The notes: generated by a model from the sequence alone, not told the origin. A stretch of DNA of 16,286 bases from Candidatus Bathyarchaeota archaeon (GCA_030593155.1 JAUVHT010000005.1:1-16286), one strand, 5' to 3'. Counted from the stretch's first letter, positions 6,208 to 12,894 are shown. Numbers and translations: made by a program.

Positions 6208-6585
6208 TCATCTTCTGGGGTCGAAGTTCGCCAGAGGCTCCCCATTGACGTACCGCTCCAAGTTGTCGCAGAAGATGTCCACGATTCAGTCGCCGATGAA
6301 GGGAGACGAGTGGCTGTAGGGGGGGACGATGATGACATTCTCCATGTCTCAGAGGGTGTGGTCCGGCCGCAGGGGTTCCTCGACGTGACAGTCCAGGTGT
6401 ACGCCCCCTATCCAGCCCTCCTCGATGGCGTTGATCATGGGGGGTTCGTTCACGATCCTCCCCCCGCCCACGTTGATCAGGTAGGACATCTCCTTCAAGG
6501 CACCGAGCTCCTCCTGGAGCCAGTTCTCATCCGGATGAGACACATGATATCCCCCGGGAATACCGCTGACCACGACTCTCACCAA
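6208..6585 (-). pseudogene. Relic of a D-isomer-specific 2-hydroxyacid dehydrogenase
   Basis: One reading frame gives a clear C-terminal piece of a D-2-hydroxyacid dehydrogenase: LGALKEMSYLINVGGGRIVN, then INAIEEGWIGGVHLD, then VEEPLRPDHTL, a TGA (6349-6351), DMENVIIVPPYSHSSPFIGD, another TGA (6286-6288), then IVDIFCDNLERYVNGEPLAN before the final stop. The first TGA sits where the family usually has Trp (HPLW) and the second where an Arg is common. The intact enzyme is about 320 residues and has an NAD-binding GxGxxG that is absent here; the N-terminal part also appears to carry an internal deletion. The catalytic His region reads PPYSHSS instead of TPH. Because TGA terminates many intact genes here, recoding is unlikely and decay is the best explanation. 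Confidence 0.82.
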
Positions 6586-6661
6586 TCAGTCCACCCCTCC
6601 ATAAAAGCCATGAATCGTCTCTCAGATAAGGGGTATTTTTATGCCTTTCATATGAATAAAG

Positions 6662-6668
6662 TTTAAAT
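6662..6668 (+). promoter_or_regulatory. TATA-like box upstream of the eight-cysteine gene
   Basis: TTTAAAT within AAGTTTAAATCC lies about 64 nt before the TTG start at 6729, giving a predicted leader near 40 nt that contains GAGG. Confidence 0.4.
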
Positions 6669-6728
6669 CCTATTTCCACCCCACATTTACCGATTGGGAA
6701 ACTCCCAGAGAACACAGAGGAATAAATT

Positions 6729-7019
6729 TTGGCCGCAGATAAACTCTGTTTCCCTGACTGTCGCGATTTTAAGTGTACGAAAAGATCGCTCAGAATTAAG
6801 GGTAAAGAGGCGTGGTGCGAGTGGACCAGCGAACCGTGCATCCCCAAGAACTGCAATTACGCCACGTGTTTCAAACGTCAGCTGCTTGACAACGGCGTAT
6901 GCGGGAAGACCATTAAACGCAGGACACGGGAAGACTCCCGACCTGAGGACGTATTCAGCGATGAGATCAGGGTCAAGGGCAAGCTGATGCGCAAGACCGG
7001 GGAGAGGACCATCTTCTAA
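6729..7019 (+). CDS. Eight-cysteine small protein, probable metal-binding, function unknown
   Basis: A 96-residue basic protein with cysteines at 7, 11, 16, 30, 37, 42, 47 and 58, spaced C-x3-C-x4-C-x13-C-x6-C-x4-C-x4-C-x10-C. Eight cysteines in the first 58 residues of a cytoplasmic archaeal protein suggest two zinc sites or iron-sulfur clusters. The C-terminal third is cysteine-free and basic (KTIKRRTRED, then RVKGKLMRKTGERTIF), compatible with nucleic-acid binding. The start is TTG at 6729, preceded by GAGG with 8 nt spacing; no ATG is available at this position. It lies 56 nt upstream of the Trm5-like gene on the same strand, which has its own TATA box. I do not recognise a named family. 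Confidence 0.72.
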   Translation: MAADKLCFPDCRDFKCTKRSLRIKGKEAWCEWTSEPCIPKNCNYATCFKRQLLDNGVCGKTIKRRTREDSRPEDVFSDEIRVKGKLMRKTGERTIF

Positions 7020-7040
7020 CCTCAACCGGGAAACCACTCC

Positions 7041-7047
7041 ATAAATA
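7041..7047 (+). promoter_or_regulatory. TATA box of the Trm5-like gene
   Basis: ATAAATA is centred 32 nt upstream of the ATG at 7076, predicting a leader of only a few nucleotides. Confidence 0.55.
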
Positions 7048-7075
7048 AGACGCCCCCCGCCATTCTACTCTATAC

Positions 7076-7927
7076 ATGAGACGCGATCTTAGGGGGGAAC
7101 TCGGGAGATTCGTCCCGCAGGACAGTATCGGCCTCGTCACCCGCTCCTTCGACATCTACGGATCCAAGATGAAAGCCGTGGCCGTCATCGAGATACCCGA
7201 GGAACTGAGGGACTACGAGGGGCTCATCGCCCGGGCCATCATGAAGGTCAACAAGAACGTTGCCAGCGTCCTCAAGAAAGAGTCTGGCAGGAGGGGAGAC
7301 TACAGGATGCGGGAGCTCAGGCTGGTCGCGGGTGACCCGGACACAGAGGTGTTGCACAGGGAGTCGGGATGCGTTTTCAGGCTGGACCCGAGGACCGTCT
7401 ACTTCTCCCCGAGGGAGAGCTCGGAGAGGGATCGGCTGTCGTCCACGGTGAGAGACGGCGAGGACGTCCTCGTAATGTTCAGCGGAGTAGGCCCCCTCCC
7501 CATCAGGATCGCGAAAAGGCTTAAGAACGTCCACATCTCGGCAGTAGAGCTCAACCCGCACGCCCACAACTACTGCGTCGAGAACATCCACCTAAACCGG
7601 GTTGCGGATCGCATCGAGGCGATAAAGGGGGACGTCAGGGAGGTGTCCCCCGGCCTCGGGAGGCTCTACGACAGGATAGTGATGCCCCTTCCGAGGGGGG
7701 CCTACGTGTTCCTGGATGTCGCAGTGCCCCTGCTGAAGGATGGAGGGGTCCTCCACCTTTATCACTGGGCGCCCGAGGGGGATCTGTTCTCGGAAACGGA
7801 GGAGCTCATCACAGAGGCCTTCAAGGCAGAGGGAAAAAACGCAGAGTTCGTGGGCAGGGTAAAGGTCTCCCAGTACAGCCCGAGGACGTGGAAGATCAGG
7901 GTGGACGCCAGGGCCTCTGCAACCTGA
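7076..7927 (+). CDS. Trm5/TYW2-family SAM-dependent (tRNA) methyltransferase
   Basis: A class I SAM-dependent enzyme of 283 residues. The order is an N-terminal segment with IEIPEELRDYEGLIARAI, a middle domain with FRLDPRTVYFSPRESSERDRL (the Trm5-family F-x-PR-x-x-x-ER block), the SAM loop MFSGVGPLPIRIAKR (134-148), acidic ELNPHAHNY (158-166), GDVRE (185-189) and motif IV VMPLPRGA (202-209). Trm5 methylates N1 of G37 in tRNA, and TYW2/Taw2 relatives act in wyosine synthesis on the same base. Motif IV reads MPLP where well-studied Trm5 proteins have an Asn-Leu-Pro, so the exact reaction is open. It has its own TATA box and converges on a zinc-ribbon membrane protein with 6 nt between stops. 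Confidence 0.83.
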   Translation: MRRDLRGELGRFVPQDSIGLVTRSFDIYGSKMKAVAVIEIPEELRDYEGLIARAIMKVNKNVASVLKKESGRRGDYRMRELRLVAGDPDTEVLHRESGCVFRLDPRTVYFSPRESSERDRLSSTVRDGEDVLVMFSGVGPLPIRIAKRLKNVHISAVELNPHAHNYCVENIHLNRVADRIEAIKGDVREVSPGLGRLYDRIVMPLPRGAYVFLDVAVPLLKDGGVLHLYHWAPEGDLFSETEELITEAFKAEGKNAEFVGRVKVSQYSPRTWKIRVDARASAT

Positions 7928-7933
7928 GAAGGC

Positions 7934-8644
7934 TCACATGGAATAGAAGACCAGGGGCCTCGAGATCATGTCGATCTCCAGGCCGCACTCGGGGCAGAAC
8001 TGCCCCTGGTACTTGAGCTGGGAGCCGCAGAACCTGCAATATATCATCTGGGGGACGGAGCGCTGCTCCGGTTCTGCTCCGCAGAAGGGGCAGAATCTGG
8101 AATCAATGGGGATCGCCTGTCCGCATCTGCCGCAGACCTTTTCGACGCCAAGCCTTGGGGTGTCGGTGTCTGCCGGAGGTATCTCAAAGGCTATTTTTTT
8201 CTTAGTGGAAGATCGGGTGGGGACGGAGCCGAGGATGCCACCGAAGATCACTCCCACCAGTGCGCCTGGGATGATGGTGAGGACCGACGTGTAGACGACC
8301 ATCTTGACGAAGGGGTTGGGTATGATGCTCTGGAAGGAGCTCGCCAGAGACCTCTGTAGGAACGCCGAGATGTTTCGATAGAACAGGATGGAGAAGGCCG
8401 CCGCGGAAGCCATCGAGAGCAGGGCTCGCCTGTTGTCCATCGAGAGCTTCTCAGTCACGAGGCTGGCGCAGATGGTGGTGATCACTGTGGAGAAGGCCCA
8501 CATCCACGTGGTATGACTTATCTCCAGGGGGATGAACGGGAACAGTATGTCCGCGGCAGCCAGTATCAACATGATTAAGAGGAGGGTGAAGGGGATCGAC
8601 CAGAGCGACACGGGCTCTCGGAAACCTCTCACATTGAACTCCAT
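7934..8644 (-). CDS. Four-helix membrane protein with two C-terminal zinc ribbons
   Basis: The first 140 residues contain four hydrophobic segments (about 17-38, 45-63, 73-90 and 113-140), with a glycine-rich last helix (GALVGVIFGGILG). A basic linker (TRSSTKKK) leads to two zinc ribbons: Cys171/174 with Cys185/188 (CGRCG...CPFCG) and Cys203/206 with Cys217/220 (CRFCG...CPECG). The ribbons are probably cytoplasmic, judging by the basic linker. The ATG at 8644 is chosen because AGGTGA (8655-8660 on the opposite strand) lies 10 nt before it; an ATG at 8668 adds 8 residues and would suit a leaderless start from TTATAATT at 8693-8700. Function unknown; such proteins are common in archaea as putative membrane adaptors. 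It is followed upstream by two more membrane or zinc-ribbon genes on the same strand. Confidence 0.8.
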   Translation of the reverse strand: MEFNVRGFREPVSLWSIPFTLLLIMLILAAADILFPFIPLEISHTTWMWAFSTVITTICASLVTEKLSMDNRRALLSMASAAAFSILFYRNISAFLQRSLASSFQSIIPNPFVKMVVYTSVLTIIPGALVGVIFGGILGSVPTRSSTKKKIAFEIPPADTDTPRLGVEKVCGRCGQAIPIDSRFCPFCGAEPEQRSVPQMIYCRFCGSQLKYQGQFCPECGLEIDMISRPLVFYSM

Positions 8645-8654
8645 ATTTATGGTG

Positions 8655-8660
8655 TCACCT
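8655..8660 (-). promoter_or_regulatory. Ribosome binding site deciding the start of the zinc-ribbon membrane protein
   Basis: AGGTGA on the minus strand lies 10 nt before the ATG at 8644 and inside the longer frame that starts at 8668, favouring the shorter protein. Confidence 0.45.
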
Positions 8661-8692
8661 ATCCGCATTGAACCATTGGGCTTCCATTCCTG

Positions 8693-8700
8693 TTATAATT
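8693..8700 (-). promoter_or_regulatory. TATA-like box of the zinc-ribbon membrane protein gene
   Basis: The minus strand reads AATTATAA. Initiation about 26 nt downstream would fall near 8670, just before the alternative ATG at 8668 and about 26 nt before the preferred ATG. Confidence 0.4.
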
Positions 8701-8812
8701 GCGAGGAGGGATTTGTTTCTTCCTTTAAATATTTACATGATCAGGTCACAAATATTTCACCTATATGATCGCATCAACGGGGGAAATTAATTTAATAAAG
8801 TAAATATAACAG

Positions 8813-8831
8813 AAAAATACAACGTATTTTT
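8813..8831. repeat. Perfect 8-bp inverted repeat in AT-rich intergenic DNA
   Basis: AAAAATAC (8813-8820) and GTATTTTT (8824-8831) surround AAC. The gap of 3 nt and A-run/T-run arms resemble the repeats at 2556-2574 and 2598-2614. It lies between two minus-strand genes, downstream of the two-helix membrane protein gene, where the minus strand also has an A/T-rich tract suited to termination. Confidence 0.4.
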
Positions 8832-8905
8832 AAAGAAAATGTAAAAACCACCTTTTTTTACGTTAAATTATATAAACTTGGAGGGCCGTTCTTCGCCTTC
8901 GCCGA

Positions 8906-9208
8906 TCAATGTTCATCCGATTCTTTCTCGACCGTGCTGTCCACTTCCTCCCGCTCTACCTCCAGGGGGCTCTCCAAGGGTATGGGGGGCGGAGTCGTCG
9001 CCATGGTGTGGCCTATCCAGAGGACAATCAGCAGCATCCCATAGACGGCGAGGATCACGGGGAGCCTGTAGGCCCACTCGCTCATCTCAGGCGAAATCCA
9101 GCCCGTCACCGCCGGCCCTAGGAACGGGGCGAAAGCCCACACGAAATATCCGACCATGATCACAACGCTCACGACCACTATAAGCGATCCGAGGCTCTTG
9201 TCGTCCAT
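8906..9208 (-). CDS. Two-helix small membrane protein with acidic tail, function unknown
   Basis: A 100-residue protein with two transmembrane segments (about 7-29 and 48-66) separated by a short loop with proline and tryptophan (WISPEMSEWAYRLP). The sequence TMATTPPPIPLE follows the second helix, then an acidic tail (EVEREEVDSTVEKESDEH). No signal peptidase site is obvious. The ATG at 9208 is well placed: GAGGT lies 9 nt before it, and a TATA-like TAATATT lies upstream at about 9243-9249. It stands between a double zinc-ribbon membrane protein and a zinc-ribbon coiled-coil protein on the same strand, each separated by more than 90 nt. No named family recognised. Confidence 0.75.
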   Translation of the reverse strand: MDDKSLGSLIVVVSVVIMVGYFVWAFAPFLGPAVTGWISPEMSEWAYRLPVILAVYGMLLIVLWIGHTMATTPPPIPLESPLEVEREEVDSTVEKESDEH

Positions 9209-9299
9209 TTTTATTAAACCTCACTGAAAGTTGTCGGGGGGCAATATTAGGATTTCTACGTTTTCTGATACGAAACGCATGATCTACAATCAGGTTTAA

Positions 9300-10253
9300 T
9301 CAAGGGGATTGATCCCAGTGTCGTTCTAGCTTATCGATGATCTCGGTTCTCAGGGTTTCGAACTCGGACAAGGTGAGCTCGCCCACCTTGAACCTGACCT
9401 CTAACACATCCAGCTCGTTCCTGCGGGAACTCTCGTCTTCGTCCTCGCCTCGATACATCTTCGAGAACTGGCTGAGGATACCTTCGAGGTCCTCTCGGAG
9501 CTTGTTCCCGAGCTCTTCGCCGATCTTTCCGGCCGAGATGAGATCACCCAGAGAGTTAAGGAAAACCTTGGCAGTAAGCTCATACTTGAAGATCTCTCGG
9601 GACGGTACCTCGGTCGAAAGGTTTTCTAGTCTTCCTAAAATGTTTTCAAGTTTTGAGGCCTCTTCTTCAAGGCCGTCAACGTTCCCCTTTATCCCCGGGG
9701 TGCGGATCAACTGGTCACTCTCGGAGAGCTCTCCCACGGCGACCCTGACCCTCAGTTCCTCTAGCTTGAGCTTGGCCTCTTCTAACTCTCCCCTCTTCTC
9801 ATCGTATTGAGCCCTGTACCTGGCGACAATCTCGTTTCTTCTCTCGTCTAGCCGCTCGATCTCCTTCGCATAGTCTTTATAGATGTTTGAGAAAACCTTC
9901 CCGGGGACTTCGCCCTCGACAAGCATACCGCAGAGCCTTACCTTCCAAATCTGGAATTTTACTAGTTCTTTCGTCAGCGGGGTAATTTCGGGATCTAATC
10001 CCCACTCTGCAGTGGGTGATGGTACAACTTGTTGGTAACCCTCATAGGGGGATTGGAAAAATGAAGCCTCCTCAGTCTCGGGACTGGGGCTAACACCCGC
10101 TGATTTGAAGACACCTTCAACGACTCCATCGTGATCCGATCCCGGCATCCGCTGTCCCTGGCTTTCAACCAAGTTTACGCCACAGTAGATGCAGAACTGA
10201 GTTTTCGGTATTTCCTTACCGCAATTCTCACATTTTATGAGCTCTTCTTGCAT
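9300..10253 (-). CDS. Zinc-ribbon protein with long coiled coil, function unknown
   Basis: A 317-residue soluble protein. An N-terminal zinc ribbon (Cys8/11 and Cys21/24, CENCGKEIPKTQFCIYCG) is followed by a flexible Ser/Pro/Gln-rich linker to about residue 85 and then a charged, helical, coiled-coil region to the end. A short motif recurs: VRVAVGEL (169-176) and VRFKVGEL (286-293), each followed by Ser/Asp-rich text and another helix, which resembles short SHOCT-like helical hairpins or archaeal coiled-coil proteins of the CdvA-like kind; neither relation is established. The ATG at 10253 puts the zinc ribbon at the N-terminus and has GAGGG about 10 nt upstream; the ATG at 10337 would add 28 residues without recognisable features. 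Possibly a scaffold or regulator. Confidence 0.78.
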   Translation of the reverse strand: MQEELIKCENCGKEIPKTQFCIYCGVNLVESQGQRMPGSDHDGVVEGVFKSAGVSPSPETEEASFFQSPYEGYQQVVPSPTAEWGLDPEITPLTKELVKFQIWKVRLCGMLVEGEVPGKVFSNIYKDYAKEIERLDERRNEIVARYRAQYDEKRGELEEAKLKLEELRVRVAVGELSESDQLIRTPGIKGNVDGLEEEASKLENILGRLENLSTEVPSREIFKYELTAKVFLNSLGDLISAGKIGEELGNKLREDLEGILSQFSKMYRGEDEDESSRRNELDVLEVRFKVGELTLSEFETLRTEIIDKLERHWDQSP

Positions 10254-10430
10254 AGGGCGAGTTCCCTCGGATTGAACCTGTGTGAGGATCGGTCTGCTCC
10301 AAGATAACAATTTTGGATGCGAAGGCGCCAGATGCATAAGGTTCGTTGTGGAATCGTACCAATAAGGAGGAATGTCTTCCTTCCGGTTTGACCTGTCTCA
10401 TACGCATTGAAAGTTCTGGACATTAAGATG

Positions 10431-10464
10431 CAATATTCCTTCTAGAATATTATTTGTAATATTG
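10431..10464. repeat. Triple AATATT array with alternative pairings upstream of SAM synthetase
   Basis: AATATT occurs at 10432-10437, 10446-10451 and 10458-10463. AATATTC pairs with GAATATT (10445-10451) as a 7-bp stem, while CAATATT (10431-10437) is complementary to AATATTG (10458-10464). It lies 30-65 nt upstream of the TATA box, where archaeal activators or repressors bind. Confidence 0.4.
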
Positions 10465-10495
10465 GTTGTATTTAAGGTTAGAATACATGGAATTA

Positions 10496-10503
10496 TTTAT
10501 AAA
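10496..10503 (+). promoter_or_regulatory. TATA box of the SAM synthetase-MetE operon
   Basis: TTTATAAA is a near-consensus archaeal TATA box. Initiation is expected near 10526, giving a leader of about 30 nt. Confidence 0.6.
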
Positions 10504-10508
10504 GGCGC

Positions 10509-10523
10509 TTCAATTTTATTGAA
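10509..10523. promoter_or_regulatory. Palindrome between TATA box and predicted start of the mat operon, possible operator
   Basis: TTCAAT and ATTGAA surround TTT, a perfect 15-nt palindrome covering roughly -17 to -3 relative to the predicted start. Archaeal repressors commonly bind here. A SAM- or methionine-responsive regulator would make sense but is inference. Confidence 0.4.
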
Positions 10524-10556
10524 TAGATTCCCTAGAGGAATAAAACGACTGCGGAT

Positions 10557-11774
10557 ATGATGAATATGGAAAATTTCCTCGTGAAAAAACTCCACCAGCT
10601 CGCCCTCGATGAGAAGCCGATGGAGATCTGCGAGCGGAAGGGCCTCGGCCACCCCGACACCATCTGCGACGCCATCATGAACCAGGTCTCAATAGATCTT
10701 TCCAAGGAGTACCTGAAGAGGTTCGGCACGATCCTCCATCACAACCTCGACAAGGGGCTGATCGGAGCGGGGGGGTCCCAGGTGGCCTTCGGCGGAGGGA
10801 AGATCACCGAGCCTATGCTCATCGTCTACGGCGACCGGGCGACCTTCGAAGCGGAAGGGGAGTACGTCCCCGTCTACGATATCGCGAAAAACAGCACCAA
10901 AGAGTGGATGAAGACCAGGCTCCGGTTCGTAGACCCCGATGAGCACGTGACGTATCAGAGCGTGATCAAGCCCGGAGCGGCGTCCCTCCAGGACATCTTC
11001 CAGAGGAAGGGGAAGTACCTGGGGGCGAACGACACCTCCGCCGCCGTGGGCTTCGCGCCCCTGAGCCGGACGGAGTCGCTGATACTGGAAGTGGAGCAGC
11101 ACATGAACTCCCCCGGGTTCAAGAGGGAGTTCCCAGAGTCTGGGGAGGACATCAAGATCATGGGCTTCAGGAACGAAAACGACCTGAACCTGACCGTGGC
11201 CACGGCCTTCGTCGACCGCTTCGTCGCCAGCGAGGCGGATTATTTCAGGAAGAAGTCGGAGATCTACGAGGCCATCGACGGCTTCATCAACTCCAAGTAC
11301 GACTTCGACGAGGTAAACGTCAGCTTCAACGTCCTCGACAGGAAGGGCAGGGGGATAGACGGTTTATACCTCACCGTGCTCGGGACATCCGCTGACACTG
11401 GAGACTCGGGCCAGGTGGGAAGGGGGAACAACGTCGTCGGCGTCATCCCCCTGAACAGGCCCATGTCCTCCGAGGCCGCAGCCGGGAAAAACCCCGTCAG
11501 CCACGTCGGCAAGATCTACAACTTCCTAAGCTACAAGATCGCCAACCACGTGTGTGAACAGGTCAACGGGGTCAAAGAGGTCTACATCTGGCTCGTGAGC
11601 AACATAGGCGAGCCGATCAACGAGCCTGCCGTCTGCAACGCCCAGGTCATACCAGTGGAGGGCGCCGACCTCGGTGAGATCGCACCACAGATCCAGGAGG
11701 TCATGGCCTACGAGCTCGAGCACTTGGACGAGTTCTGCAACGACCTCGCGACGGGGAAGATAAACATTCTGTAG
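10557..11774 (+). CDS. mat: S-adenosylmethionine synthetase, archaeal type
   Basis: Makes SAM from methionine and ATP. At 405 residues it is the archaeal class, which shares little sequence with bacterial MetK. The N-terminal block MEICERKGLGHPDTICD (22-38) contains the family's ERKGxGHPDxICD signature; HHNLDKGLIGAGG (61-73) and the glycine-rich GGGKITEPM (79-87) follow. DTGDSGQVGRGN in the second half matches a conserved archaeal MAT loop. The first ATG at 10557 is used; ATG codons at 10560 and 10566 are alternatives, and the last gives an N-terminus (MENFLVKKLHQL) closer to the family. The MetE-like gene follows after 10 nt, so the two form an operon converting homocysteine to methionine to SAM. 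A TATA box and a palindrome at the predicted start suggest regulated expression. Confidence 0.95.
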   Translation: MMNMENFLVKKLHQLALDEKPMEICERKGLGHPDTICDAIMNQVSIDLSKEYLKRFGTILHHNLDKGLIGAGGSQVAFGGGKITEPMLIVYGDRATFEAEGEYVPVYDIAKNSTKEWMKTRLRFVDPDEHVTYQSVIKPGAASLQDIFQRKGKYLGANDTSAAVGFAPLSRTESLILEVEQHMNSPGFKREFPESGEDIKIMGFRNENDLNLTVATAFVDRFVASEADYFRKKSEIYEAIDGFINSKYDFDEVNVSFNVLDRKGRGIDGLYLTVLGTSADTGDSGQVGRGNNVVGVIPLNRPMSSEAAAGKNPVSHVGKIYNFLSYKIANHVCEQVNGVKEVYIWLVSNIGEPINEPAVCNAQVIPVEGADLGEIAPQIQEVMAYELEHLDEFCNDLATGKINIL

Positions 11775-11784
11775 CTGGACGCCG

Positions 11785-12894
11785 ATGCTAAGCTCGTACG
11801 ACGTTGGGAGTCTTCCCCTCAGGGTGGACGAGTCCACCATCTGGGATGGAGCCCGGAGATCCCAGACCCTCCTCTCCCTGGTGGGAGTCTCGGATGAAGT
11901 CGCTGAGGTGTTCGAGGAAGAGGTGATCACAGCCTTCGTGGACAAGGTGAATGCCGGGATCGACGTGCCGAACTACCCCCAGTTCCGGGACATGAACGAG
12001 ATGTACTTCGAGCTCATCAGGGGGATCGAGAAGGCCAAGGGGGGTTACGTCGCCCTCGGGACACCCACGGCGCGCCCAGGGTCGACGATTCCGGAGGTAG
12101 ACGTGATCAAACGGAACGCCTCCAGGATTAAGGATCTCACGGGCATAGACAGTGTCAGGGTGAAGGCGTGCGTCACAGGGCCCTACACCCTGGCCTCGTT
12201 CTTCCCGGGTAAGAGGCCGAGCCTTTTCGAGGACATAGGCTGCTCTCTCGCCGAGATCGTGTCCCGTTCCTTTTTCAATACGAGAAACGGGGAACTCGCG
12301 ATGGTGTGCATCGACGAGCCTGTACTCGGTTTCCTCAACGACCCATTACTGGACTATGGCTCAGAGGGGCGGGAGTCCCTGAGGAAGGCATGGGACGAGA
12401 TATGCCACGCCGCTACATCTAGAGGCGTAGAGACGAGCATGCATCTCCATGACACCTCCGACGACCTCTTCTGGGAGGTGGAGCACCTCAACGTGGTCGA
12501 GTCCCACGTCGACGATCCCCTCTACAACTTGGAGACGACGAAGAGGCGGCTGGAGGAGACTGACAAGGGCCTCAAGGCTAGCATCGTCGTCACGCTATTC
12601 GACAAGCTAATCGAGGGGCACATAGAAAAGGAGGGGTGGACCGGCGAGGTCCAGCAGAGGATCGGTGAGGTCTGGACCGAGATAGGGCACGGCAGGGTTG
12701 ACCCCCAGGTTTTCATCGATGAGCGGGCTCTACTGGTCAAAAGGCTGGCCAGGGTTGTGGATCGGTTCGGACCCGAGAGGGTTCCCTACGCGGGTCCCGA
12801 GTGCGGCCTGGGCGGTTGGCCGAGCTACGAGTCGGCCATGGAATGCCTCAGAAGGGTGGCCGACGCGGTCAGGGATTACAGAGAAAAGGCGTGA
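11785..12894 (+). CDS. Core MetE-type methionine synthase (cobalamin-independent, C-terminal domain only)
   Basis: A 369-residue protein matching only the catalytic C-terminal domain of MetE, as in archaeal folate-independent methionine synthases that use a methyl-corrinoid protein or another donor. Visible motifs are YDVGSLPLR (5-13), CVTGPYTLA (129-137), the methionine-binding CIDEPVLG (175-182), SMHLHDTSDD (218-227), NVVESH (236-241) and PECGLGGWPS (338-347). The usual zinc ligands are His-x-Cys, Glu and Cys. Here His222 is followed by Asp223 and Thr224, so the first cysteine seems to be replaced, while Glu239 and Cys340 remain. His220 or His241 might substitute. It follows the SAM synthetase by 10 nt with no strong ribosome binding site, and its 3' end overlaps the convergent phosphatase by 19 nt. 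A related uroporphyrinogen-decarboxylase/MetE superfamily methyltransferase is the alternative. Confidence 0.83.
   Translation: MLSSYDVGSLPLRVDESTIWDGARRSQTLLSLVGVSDEVAEVFEEEVITAFVDKVNAGIDVPNYPQFRDMNEMYFELIRGIEKAKGGYVALGTPTARPGSTIPEVDVIKRNASRIKDLTGIDSVRVKACVTGPYTLASFFPGKRPSLFEDIGCSLAEIVSRSFFNTRNGELAMVCIDEPVLGFLNDPLLDYGSEGRESLRKAWDEICHAATSRGVETSMHLHDTSDDLFWEVEHLNVVESHVDDPLYNLETTKRRLEETDKGLKASIVVTLFDKLIEGHIEKEGWTGEVQQRIGEVWTEIGHGRVDPQVFIDERALLVKRLARVVDRFGPERVPYAGPECGLGGWPSYESAMECLRRVADAVRDYREKA

Larger units (their letters stand above)
10254..10556. other. Divergent intergenic region upstream of SAM synthetase
   Basis: This gap holds the promoters of the zinc-ribbon coiled-coil gene (minus) and of the SAM synthetase operon (plus). 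The right half is AT-rich, with a triple AATATT array, a strong TATA box and a palindrome at the predicted start of transcription. No gene is seen; the longest short frame is 12 codons from an ATG at about 10372. Confidence 0.6.

Noticed and set aside
6208..6585. UGA recoding (tryptophan or selenocysteine) in the dehydrogenase relic
   Set aside because: The second TGA falls at an Arg position, no NAD-binding domain exists, and TGA ends several intact genes here.
6527..6856. 109-codon minus-strand frame spanning the gap before the eight-cysteine gene
   Set aside because: It has no homology pattern, overlaps both the relic and the cysteine-rich gene, and shows low-quality composition.
8727..8770. 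Direct repeats AAATATTT and ATGATC in the gap after the zinc-ribbon membrane gene
   Set aside because: The two copies are unequally spaced and AAATATTT is expected often in AT-rich archaeal promoters.
10370..10388. Imperfect hairpin AAGGAGG/CTTCCTT and a strong Shine-Dalgarno-like sequence
   Set aside because: The following ATG opens only a 12-codon frame and lies too close to the purine run.
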